A DNA stretch of 60,000 nucleotides, taken from positions 26,600,001-26,660,000 of the forward strand of contig CM060732.1 of NCBI GenBank assembly GCA_030704615.1. Reading direction: 5' to 3'. A program made the translations under genes and the position numbers. Shown here in pieces: positions 22,010-31,124 of the stretch (position 1 is its first letter; every line of letters begins with the position of its first letter). The notes below the pieces were generated by a model. It did not search any database. It had not been told where the DNA came from and saw nothing but the letters and a program-made list of their open reading frames with translations. Source of the DNA: Takakia lepidozioides. Lineage: Eukaryota > Streptophyta > Takakiopsida > Takakiales > Takakiaceae.

Positions 22010-23136
22010 GTGACGGATGAAGTGGTTCAGGAAGAAAATCTGGTGGGGCAATGGCCTGAATGGTTCGTAAGGCATCACACTGTTGAGGATCAGGGAGAAC
22101 AGCAGCAAGCTCACCATGATGACCCTCAACAGGCTATGCTTATGAGTTCCATAAGCAGGACACTTAATTTGTTGGGTACTTATGTCAAATCCCATGTTCC
22201 CACTACTCAATTGGCAGCTTTGAGGGAGGAACTCAGGAAGGAGTTTGAGGCTCGACTTGCCACAGAGTGTGCAAACAAGGTCGATGAAGAGGTCACTCTC
22301 AAAATGCAGCAAGACTTGGAGAGTACAGAAGCGGCTTTGCAATTGGCCAAGGAACAATTGATTGAGGCAGGCCTCGCACAAGACCACTTGCACGAAGCAC
22401 ATAAGCAACAGCTATACCAAATGCAGGTGAAGCATGAAAGCAAGTTGCAAGAAGTGAATGCACTACATATGGAGTTGCAGACAGTGCATGACAGGATGGC
22501 CATACAATGTGCTACACTCACAACTATGCTTGACCAATCTACAAAAGAAATAAACAGTCAAGCGGAAAAATGTACGAAGGCAGAGGAAGAGAATGTTGAG
22601 CAAATGAAACTCATTGTCGATATGAAGAATACAATCTGTCGCAATGAGGATACTTTCAAGCAATACAGGCAGGTTGAAGCTGACCAAGAGAGGCACATCC
22701 TGGAGTTGCAACAAACGGTCATGGCCAATAGAAATGAAATCTCGGTCACTAACAAGCTTGGAAGGAAGCCAATAATCTGCTTGCTGCCTATGCGAATTTG
22801 GTTGAACCTCATGCGAAGCGCATGGAGGCTTTACAACAGCAGTTAGATGTGTACAAACTCAGAGAGGAGCACACTCTCAGAGGAACCACAAGCAACTTGG
22901 TGGATAACCACCTTATGCAGGTCTGGTTAGCACAAGGGCCAGTGGAGGGCAAAGCACCACGAAAGCTCACCCAAAGCGAGATGAATGAGCTCAGACTGCA
23001 AGTGCAGAACATTGCCACAACTACTATAGACAATGTCTATAGTAGGATAGCGGAGTTACAGGAGGATGTAGACGGCCTGCAGACTCAAGTGGAGGACCTC
23101 ACTTCAAATATCGACAAAGAGAGTCTATATACCTGA
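22010..23136 (+). CDS. Long coiled-coil ORF in env position, unknown
   Basis: A 278-codon frame (22,010-22,846) continues after a shift as 22,798-23,136. From about residue 60 to 260 it is almost continuous heptad-rich helix, with many Glu, Gln, Lys and Leu (for example EEVTLKMQQDLESTEAALQL). The continuation ends with another coil (NIATTTIDNVYSRIAELQED). No signal peptide or transmembrane segment is visible. Conservation of a long coil across old frameshifts suggests a structural or gag-like role, or oligomerisation. The family is unknown. Confidence 0.5.
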
Positions 23137-23146
23137 GGAACAGCTA

Positions 23147-24354
23147 ATGGCTTCTTATTTACAAGCCAGAACTTTGGCTTTTCAGTCTTCTTCACAGGAG
23201 GTGCAGGAGATGCCAATGATACAAGAGCCAGTGCCACCAACACCACAACAAGTCACTGTGCCAGTAGCTGACCCTGTTGTTACTACAGCCACACCACAGC
23301 CACCACAGCCTGAGGTATGGGGAAATGCTGCTTTTAACCCACCTAAAACTCCAGCTACAGTAGGGCTATGATTATGCCCTTCAACCAAATTCCCATTGTG
23401 TTGGATTTGGTTTGGAAAGAATTTAGTCCTCCGCAGTCATTGGCACATTACTATCAAATCATGCGCATTGGCTGCCAGTGGCAACTAGGACTAAAGTTCT
23501 TCCGAACAATCGACCAATTGAGGATCATCACTTTGCACAGTACTGGCATGAGGCAGGTACCATGTTGAAGGAATTAATTGCTTCCAAGTTGTACATGGAT
23601 TCATTTATACCAAGACCAAGGAGGTAGCAAGTATTGTCATGGGATGCGGGTTATACTACGCTGCTTGTTTTCTGGTACGTTATCACATTGAGCAGCACAA
23701 GATGCAATCGCGCTTTCTGAGTTATTCCAGTGGGGATCATTGGGTCTTACCTTCAGTGCCACCTCATATGTACCTATATGAGGCAAAAGTTATGATACAA
23801 AAGATTCTCAAATTCGTTCATGGTTTCATGCGGCCTGGAACAATTTGTCAACACAGAAATTCGGCCTGATGATATTTTCTTTAAGGACATGAGGCATGGA
23901 AATACTTGCACAATTCACAAGTCATTGGTTCCTCACCTGGACAGACAAGGAGCTCAGGGTCTTCACCAATTTTGGCCACCAAAGTTTTAAAGTTTAAACT
24001 TCCAGACATGGTAGGACAACATTGTATGCCCCAGAGGATTCCACAAAAAGTTCGACAATTAAAACACCTGAGAGGCGATGAGGATTCTGATACAACTGTT
24101 TCTTCAGCGGACTCTTTTGACATGGGAGAAGACTATGCAATCAGATGGCAGAGAAGAAGCGACGGGGGTCTCCTATGCCTGAAAGGTTACCTCGATATCA
24201 GCCTCCAGAGGGCCTCACATATCCAGGTAGTGTTCAATCATCTCCGTCAACCAGTGACAGACCTCGGGCTCGTACACACAGTCCGCCACGAACTCTCAAC
24301 GTCAGAAAGGTGCTCGCTCACAAAGGTTTGCTAATCCCAATCAGTAAACCGTGA
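23147..24354 (+). pseudogene. Remains of a further C-terminal ORF of the retrotransposon
   Basis: Short plus-strand frames follow one another: 23,147-23,371 (Pro/Thr/Val-rich, VPPTPQQVTVPVADP), 23,368-23,568 (FNQIPIVLDLVWKEF), 23,639-23,869 (HWVLPSVPPHMYLYEAKVMI) and 23,906-24,354 (Ser/Asp-rich, then Pro/Arg-rich PMPERLPRYQPPEG). They look like one protein broken by indels: a linker, a folded domain and a basic tail. No family was recognised. It ends about 30 bp before the polypurine tract. Confidence 0.4.
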
Positions 24355-24368
24355 GGACACGGCTTTTT

Positions 24369-24385
24369 GAGAGGGGAAGGGGTAA
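24369..24385 (+). other. Polypurine tract
   Basis: The sequence gagaggggaaggggtaa lies immediately before the TGTTAGAGG start of the LTR, as expected for plus-strand priming in an LTR retrotransposon. Confidence 0.8.
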
Positions 24386-25363
24386 TGTTAGAGGACTGTC
24401 TGGGACTTAGACACTTATACGGGATCTGTGGGGTACCCTTAATTTTTGCACAGACTGAGACCAACAGGAGCCTTAGGGGTGACAGCAGCGCACTTTAGGG
24501 GGGGTTACACAGCCCGTCACAGACACAGCCGACACACCCACACAGCACACAGACAAGTCACAGCCAACACAGCTCACAGTCACAGTCGCTTCACAGCCAC
24601 ACACCACACAGTCGCACAGCCAGTCACAGCTCACAGCCTCACAGTTTCACACAGCCAGTCACAGCTTGACACAGCTGTCACGACCATAGGGAACGGATAG
24701 CAGAACAGGGAACGACTGTGGGGAACAACACCTGCGAAGGGAACATGTTAGTTCGGATGACGGTTAGTGAGGGAAACGTTAGAACAACGGGTAGGAAGAT
24801 AAAGCTAGGAGCAAGGACTGGAAAAGATCAATTCTTGATCACTTCGGGGGGAATCACTGCTGGAAGGAGTGGGAGGAGCACTTCTTGGGGAAGACTTCGT
24901 CACTGGGGAAAGGAGGAGAGAGCGTATCTCTGAGCAGAAAGAGGGAGAGCACGGAGTAGGAGGAGGATCTGTTGATGCTTAATGAATGCAGGCAGTAGAA
25001 TTGTAATGTAGAGCAGATTAGAGACTCCATGGCTTCAGCCTGATACTTGATAGATATTAATCTGATACACACTTCATACTCACACTGTGTAGAGAGATCT
25101 GAGTGAAACTGTGGAATGAATGGATGAGTTGATGGAATCCGATAGATTGATGAAGCAAACTGATACTTAATTACCAACAATAAGGTAACTAGCTAACATG
25201 AATGCGGGAAGGAAAACAAATAGGAAACACCCCCATGATACACTAGCTGTAGGTCATGACTGATTGTTCTGAGCGGGTTGAGTACTTAGAGATTTCCAAC
25301 TCTTCTATCTTGGAGTTTTCGCCTCGGATAGCGAAGGGATGGGTGAGTAAAAGCCGCGCGACA
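24386..25363 (+). repeat. 3' LTR of the Athila-like element (978 bp)
   Basis: Begins TGTTAGAGGAC and ends GCGCGACA (TG...CA). It matches 39,969-40,918 over most of its length. Its U3-side part has a (CACAGNC)n tract. Relative to the other LTR it has a different stretch at about 25,165-25,310 and several small indels. It is followed directly by CCCCC (25,364-25,368) and then by ParB-like gene sequence. Confidence 0.88.
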
Positions 25364-26160
25364 CCCCCTGCTTCCCGACATCCTTCACTCGGAAGAGCAT
25401 ATGGGACAAGTTGGTGGCAATGAAGGCATTCTCAGTCACCCTGCAATGCCATTTCCATCAAACAATACTGAAATGGGAATTTTCAACAAATATGAGGATT
25501 CGCAATGAAATGACTTACAAATTTGGGGTCCAAAAGCAAGAGGCATTGTAACTTACGAGTTGATGTTCGCCATTGCAGCTTTGAGAAGACTGCGATCTTT
25601 GGGCCCCGCAACCTTCAGCACAACACACTCCGCGGCGAAATGCCAATCGAGGTCGTTGGGGTGGGCTTCGGCTATGTGCTCCATCCATGCCAGGAGGCGA
25701 TGATTGCCGTCCCACACGTAAAACATCTTTTCCGGACAAGTGTTGGAAAAGAGATCAGTAGCAATCGATCTCTCAAACTCCTCATTTCGCCTTTTGCCAA
25801 TGGGGACCCCATTTGTCCACCTCAACGGAAGTTGTGGGCACGGGAAGCTCTGTGGTTCGTTCTCAATGGAAACGTAAAACGCGGCAGACCCCATTCGATA
25901 TCCATCCCGGAAAGAGAATTTCAGCTTGTCGATATCGCCTGGGAGGGCAGGTCTCACCACTTGCAATGACACCAAGCGGCAAAGGGGAATTCGAAAGCTT
26001 GGCCGGGTACACCATGCCCCCTAGCACCCTGCCAATGTTGCTGTGGGTTGCCTCCAACATCTTGGCAGCGGCCAACTTCATATCCGCCTCCGACATGACG
26101 TCTGCTGCAGAGGGGTTCTCCGGCAGCCCACCAGGACCGCCAAATCCAGCCTGTATGCTG
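25364..26160 (-). pseudogene. ParB/Srx-like gene fragment (exon part), interrupted on both sides
   Basis: Colinear with 31,787-32,575 of the fuller copy. The minus-strand reading holds PSAADVMSEADMKLAAAKML, GYRMGSAAFYVSIEN and FYVWDGNHRLLAWMEHI, the last being the DG-x-HR-type motif of ParB/sulfiredoxin-fold proteins. A donor (CTC|GTAAGT, 25,551-25,556) ends the exon after ANINS. Indels around ENEPQSF shift the frame relative to the other copy. The left side is cut by the retrotransposon LTR at its CCCCC target duplication. The right side is cut by transposon copy B at about 26,160. Confidence 0.75.
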
Positions 26161-26692
26161 CCTGGGGGGTGCACTCTTTATAACTGTGCGTATCACGTGG
26201 CGTTCGTCGCCTAATAAAAAAAAACCCCCTGTATACGGGTCCTTGGATAATTTATATTTATACCCCCTCTGTACATACTTTTTGAAGATTATAAAACCCC
26301 CTCCTGTAAATATACAAAATTTATAATTTTTAAAAAGTACCCCCTGTATGTATATTCTCATTTCCATCATTAAAAATAACCCTCCAATATGTATATGTAT
26401 GATTTTATATTATATCGAATTTATTCATTTAAAACATAATAAAATCTAACAAATTAATTAAAAAAATTATTTGCCTTTGATAAAGTTGTCAAGACTTTTC
26501 GTCATTTTGCATCAAGTACATATGTGTTGACTTGACATTGTACTTTAAACATGCTAACGCGATAATGGAATCCAAATCAACCATCATGTTATCCGTCAAA
26601 TCGTACGTATAGACCCCCTCCTCGAATTTTTTGGTAACCACGCTAACCCAATCTCCATATGAGAAGGACGTTCCAATAAATCACAGAAATCC

Positions 26693-28148
26693 CTACCATT
26701 CTACAAACCGCTTTATTGATTTCTTCCCGCATTCTTTGAAACCCTGCCCAAAATACCAAGTGTCTTTGGTTTGCTCCTCTGCAGGTTTCCCTGGTCTACC
26801 TTTCCTGTTTGTAGTTTTGGATCGCAGTCGCTCCTCATCAACAAAAAATACAGCACAATCCGAACCCAATCCCAAGCTCGTGGCTTTGTTGCTGGTAGTT
26901 GGTTTGTTTTCTCGGCAAAACAACATCGATGCACTTCTTACTCGTGTCAATCTATCCTTGGATAGAGTAGGGTTGCCATTGAGTTGGCTAACCAAAGTGC
27001 TTTTGAATATGGTCTTCCCGTCTACTTTGACAAATGGAACCACCACCTTCGATCCATCTTTCTCTTGTTCAAACTCATCAATGACAGCATCCAGAGTATG
27101 TCTCAATTCACTTTGAATAAGTACCTCTTCCGCATGATCATCCAAAGGTTGGCTCAAAACATCCTCCATTGAATTCGAAGGCCCGCACACCAATTCATCT
27201 TCCACGACCTCATTTTGAATATGTGTGTCTGCATTAAGAGGACAAATAGAATCTATGGCATCGACATCATCACCCTCCTCTTCCATGCTTTTGAATAGCT
27301 CGGCCTCCATTTTGTCTCTCAATTGTCCATGGCTCATTCCACCAATCCAAGTTTGTCGCTTTGTTTGGTTTCATCCCAAGTTTATGGCATAAAAGTTGCG
27401 CTTCTAGAAATCCAGTTTTCAAAGCCTCCACAATGCAATCATCCGATTGGACAGTAGAAAAGTCGGACAAATCAGCAAGGGGGATACCTGGCTTCTTCTC
27501 CAAAGAAACCAAATGTTCTTGTTTCTTGTGAGCTCTTGAGAACTTGGGTCCTTTTGGATTCACCTCGAACTCGGATATGCGTGTTAATGCTCCCGCACTC
27601 TCAATCAAATCACACCCGTCATATGTCCTCTCATTCCGTAACATACCTCCCACTTTGCTGAAGAATATTTCACACACATCTGAACCAACAAGGCTCAAAG
27701 GAACTTGCACATGATTAAACTTATCCTTGAACAATTTGATAAGTAGAACCACGTAGTGGCATGAAATTTGTAAATCCAAGTATGCTTCCCTGCTAATGAA
27801 GAAGGATTTCAGATTATACACCTCGTGGTGGAATAACCACAACTTCCACAATCTGAAAAAAAACGATACCTTCGCAGCAGATTGTACCCTCTCACACAAT
27901 GACATGTGAGGAGACAAAAAAATGTCGATGTAGCATGAAATGATGTATAGGTAAAATTCAGTACCTTTGGTCCTCTCCCTTCGATGATTGACAGTTGATT
28001 GTAACTCCCTCAAACAAGCTTGCACCTTCCGAGATGCCAGTCGTTGAGCTGCTGCCCAATTCTGTCGATCTTCTCTTTTGATATCACATTCCCGAAGTCC
28101 ATGCTTGTCCACTGAAAATGAATGGTAGACCAATAACACATGATTCAA
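26693..28148 (-). pseudogene. Transposase-like C-terminal region, copy B
   Basis: Two frames (28,148-27,270 and 27,337-26,693) continue the protein: NHVLLVYHSFSVDKHGLREC, a helical segment, then VPLSLVGSDVCEIFFSKVGG, ERTYDGCDLIESAGALTR and an acidic region leading to KVDGKTIFKSTLVSQLNGNP. The CEIFFS Glu could be the third catalytic acid. A frameshift near 27,310 and further indels near 26,790 break the end that is intact in copy A. Confidence 0.55.
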
Positions 28149-28200
28149 TGTAGCAACCTCATCCCCAACACCAAAGTCCGTGATGCACTGTCCAAGGGAT

Positions 28201-29586
28201 TTACCAATTTTTTCCCATTGTGGATGAAGTCCTGATCATGGAGTCCGTATATATCTCCCCCGTTGCACACTCGACCTGTAAACAACCATCCTTCCCAAGG
28301 GATGCAAAATCTACTTCCAGCCCATTGGCATAATCTTCTAACATCACTTTTCTTCTCCTACTATCTCCGTCTGAAGCATGCCCAATTATAGGCCCAACCA
28401 CGTCCCTCACATATTTGTCCCACAACTGTCTCACCACTTCCCATTGTGATCTCACAAAATTGTTGTCAAATCTATTGCAAGTGAGCTGGATTACCAATAC
28501 CAATCGAGGTAATCGTACATGTAGAGGATTTGCTATCAACACTCTGGCGTAATGGGCAACCACATTGTTTTTGAATGCCTCCACAATATATTCGTACCCT
28601 GATTCCCCTTCTCCCACTTGCACCACAAAATTTGAAATACATACATGGTTGTCTTGAAGCCCACAGAACCCGAGAAGGGTGTCATCCCTAGCAATCCAAC
28701 GTACCAATCGCTTCACAATAGTTTCATCTTCGGCCACCATCACTGGGATGCTTCCCATTGGAATATTTGCATCTTCCATCACATCCACATGCTGAAATAT
28801 ATCATCCATTTCTCCCACTCTATACTTCAAACCTTTCCTCAAAGACCGTCTTGTAGTATCAATAGAAGGACCCCTCACATTTGAAGCCAAAAAATGATGC
28901 AATCTCGGACCCCCCCAAAGCTGCACAGTCTCAAACATTGTTTTTGTGCTAGTACCATGCCTCTTCCTTTGTGGAGACCTGTCAATATTCTTGCCCATAT
29001 CAACAATAAAATCCCACAAACTTTCTTTTCCTTCAAAATCCCCCCTCCTATGTGCATCAACAATATCACGACAAAATTTGAGAACATCTCCTCTTTCAAT
29101 TGCCTCAATCCCAGACTCCTTCAAACTCCTACATCGCACAGACAAGGATGCCACTTTGGTCCTGGCCTCCCACAATTTGAACCTCAACTGCCTCAACTCC
29201 TGTCTGTTTTTGTAAACTTGTTTGACAATCTCGACATTTCCAAGATATGACAACCTTCTTCCCTTGCCAGTATCTCTCTCCCCTCTATATTCCATGGCAC
29301 CTCTCTCTATATATACCCTCATTCTGAAGTCATTTTCCAAGGGAATGGAAGAACATGCTGAACACCTCAAGTTTGGAAATGGCTCCCCATCCAATGACAC
29401 TCTAAAACAATCCGCGTGCCGAAACGTACCAACAACCTTATGCTCTTGATTGTTTAGAGTGATGATTGCATGTGTCAACGGCTCGACATACCACTTCTTT
29501 CCTCCCTTGCTATCTTGAAGGAATGGTTTCAGACTTATTCTCTTGTGGTTGTACTCCCACCATTCATCCCATAGGCCCCAACACAA
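28201..29586 (-). CDS. Transposase-like protein, central 461 codons open
   Basis: The longest open frame of the family. It runs from LWDEWWEYNHKR through RCSACSSIP (possible zinc pair), a basic helical stretch (LRQLRFKLWEARTKVASLSV), VAEDETIVKRLVRW, FCGLQDNHVCISNF, PLHVRLPRLVLVIQLTCNRFDN and GHASDGDSRRRKVML. The acids in AEDET and SDGDS are conserved between copies and are candidates for the first two residues of a DDE site. The true protein would continue from the upstream zinc-finger ORF and into 28,148-26,693. The family is unassigned. DNA cutting and joining is inference from motif order only. Confidence 0.6.
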   Translation of the reverse strand: MCWGLWDEWWEYNHKRISLKPFLQDSKGGKKWYVEPLTHAIITLNNQEHKVVGTFRHADCFRVSLDGEPFPNLRCSACSSIPLENDFRMRVYIERGAMEYRGERDTGKGRRLSYLGNVEIVKQVYKNRQELRQLRFKLWEARTKVASLSVRCRSLKESGIEAIERGDVLKFCRDIVDAHRRGDFEGKESLWDFIVDMGKNIDRSPQRKRHGTSTKTMFETVQLWGGPRLHHFLASNVRGPSIDTTRRSLRKGLKYRVGEMDDIFQHVDVMEDANIPMGSIPVMVAEDETIVKRLVRWIARDDTLLGFCGLQDNHVCISNFVVQVGEGESGYEYIVEAFKNNVVAHYARVLIANPLHVRLPRLVLVIQLTCNRFDNNFVRSQWEVVRQLWDKYVRDVVGPIIGHASDGDSRRRKVMLEDYANGLEVDFASLGKDGCLQVECATGEIYTDSMIRTSSTMGKNW

Positions 29587-29925
29587 ACTGTCTCTTCCTT
29601 TGTTGCATTGGGACCTTCGCTATAATTGTCAATCCTCAATCAGATCTGCCCGTTGGGCAACGTCAACACAAGTGTAGGGAGTTTGTGACGAGGATGCTCC
29701 CATTGTTGATGCCACAATTGGATTGTCAAGTGGTGGGGACGGCAACACAGGTTGACTGACCAAGAAAGAGCTTAGATCCCGTTGCTTTACATCTTTGGCA
29801 ATCATAGGCTTTGGAGGCCTTCTTCTCTTTTTGCACAGTCCTTCACTACTTCCAACCTTCTGGCAAATCTCTGCATCGACATGAGTTTTTCCTTTCACAT
29901 GCTCTGTCAAAGAAGATTGCAAAGA

Positions 29926-30345
29926 ATGTGGATGAACCGCATGACATGGTGGTTTCAAGTACTTCCCCATGCTTCGTTTGGGGCTTCTACTCTAGTAGGG
30001 GGTGGATTCATTGTATTTTTTCAAGAAAGCGATCTGATGGAGAATCTCCACAGGTGACGACGAATGCGCAAGAGCAGCTGGACACACAAGCACATCAGTT
30101 CAAGATGGAGATATCTCCTGCAGCAGAGAGCCTACGTGACTATGTGACGAGGTACTTTCTGCTCTACAAAACCAACCTATTTTTTCGGGAGATAGCAGAT
30201 GCTTGCCGGAGCCACGAGTTCACCGACCAGCCGAACGCGGACAAAGCAGCAATGCGCCTTCTATACAGGTACATACGCGCTGCCTTTCTTTGAAGTCCTT
30301 GCATTTCAGGATGTTAGAAGCCTCATGTGGTGTTAGGGAAAATGG
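29926..30345 (+). pseudogene. Inverted exons of the ParB-like family
   Basis: The plus strand matches the minus strand of 38,905-39,300. One exon end reads MTWWFQ followed by GTACTT (donor), and an acceptor CCACAG precedes VTTNAQEQLDTQAHQFKMEI at about 30,055. That exon continues SLRDYVTRYFLLYKT and ends LLYR at a donor (AG|GTACAT, 30,270). A 41-bp intron ending GCATTTCAG (30,310) leads to RMLEASCGV, where the 95-bp array begins. Relative to the rest of the ParB-like gene (minus strand, 31,125 onward) this piece is inverted. Confidence 0.65.
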
Positions 30346-31115
30346 CGCCGAATTTCCAGTCAGGGCTCCGAAAATGGCGAAGTCCCTAGATTGGCTGGCC
30401 CTAAACTGGAAATTCGGCGCCATTTTCCAGTTCTAGGCCCTATTGCCGTTCAGGGACTTGGCCATTTTGCTAAGTCCCTAGACTGGCTGGCCCGGAACTG
30501 GAAATTCGGCGCCATTTTCCAGTTCCAGGCCCTATTGCCGTTCAGGGACTTGGCCATTTTCGGCCTAAGTCCCTAGACTGGCTGGCCCTGAACTGGAAAT
30601 TCGGCGCCATTTTCCAGTTCCAGGCCCTATTGCCGTTCAGGGACTTAGCCATTTTCGGGCTAAGTCCCTGGGGTGGCTGGCCCCGAAGTGGAAATTCGGC
30701 GCCATTTTCCAGTTCCAGGCCCTATTGCTGTTCAGGGACTTAGCCATTTTCGGGCTAAGTCCCTAGGGTGGCTGGCCCGGAACTGGAAATTCGGCGCCAT
30801 TTTCCAGTTCTAGGCCCTATTGCCGTTCAGGGACTTAGCCATTTTCGGGCTAAGTCCCTAGGGTGGCGGGCCCCGAAGTGGAAATTCGGCGCCATTTTCC
30901 AGTTCTAGGCCCTATTGCCGTTCAGGGACTTAGCCATTTTCGGGCTAAGTCCCTAGGGTGGCTGGCCCTGAACTGGAAATTTGGCGCCATTTTTCCAGTT
31001 CTAGGCCCTATTGCGGTTCTGGGACTTAGCCATCTTCGGGCCAAACCAGGAAAAATGGCGCCGAATTTCCAGTTCAGGGCTCCCAAGATGGCTAAGTCCC
31101 TAGGGTGGCGAGTCA
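30346..31115. repeat. 95-bp tandem array, about eight units
   Basis: The word aattcggcgc recurs at 30,411, 30,503, 30,598, 30,693, 30,788 and 30,883, with a variant at 30,978. That is a 95-bp period after a first 92-bp step. Each unit carries ggaaattcggcgccatttt and cttagccattttcgggctaagt (imperfect stem). The words gacttagccattttcgg and ggaaattcggcgcc are shared with the 146-bp array at 14.5-15.3 kb. Confidence 0.9.
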
Positions 31116-31124
31116 CCGAAAACC

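Larger units (their letters stand above)
15272..25363 (+). mobile_element. Tat/Athila-like Ty3/gypsy retrotransposon, 3' part with LTR
   Basis: Order on the plus strand: gag zinc knuckles, protease, RT, RNase H, integrase (the Ty3/gypsy order), then about 4.5 kb of extra ORFs, a polypurine tract (24,369-24,385) and a 978-bp LTR (24,386-25,363). Extra coding capacity between integrase and the 3' LTR, together with a TGGCGACCATACTGGGG primer site in the matching 5' half (40,921), suits the Tat/Athila group. The left end is abrupt inside gag, next to the 146-bp array, and there is no 5' LTR here. The missing part is at 39,969-42,950. Frameshifts and at least one nonsense codon make the element defective. 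Confidence 0.85.
26165..29925 (-). mobile_element. Transposon-like element copy B, 5'-truncated
   Basis: Repeats 6145-9815 of copy A almost throughout. It starts at the same GGGGGTGCACTC edge and stops inside the first ORF (after the SSLTEHVKGKTH segment, near 29,925), so the N-terminal domain and first finger are missing. It lies inside the ParB-like gene on its left. On its right it abuts ParB-family exons in inverted orientation. It keeps about 110 bp near 29,170-29,280 that copy A has lost, so the two copies together show the ancestral coding region. Confidence 0.8.

Noticed and set aside
20766-24354. Envelope gene
   Set aside because: Position fits, but no signal peptide, transmembrane segment or cleavage site is visible.
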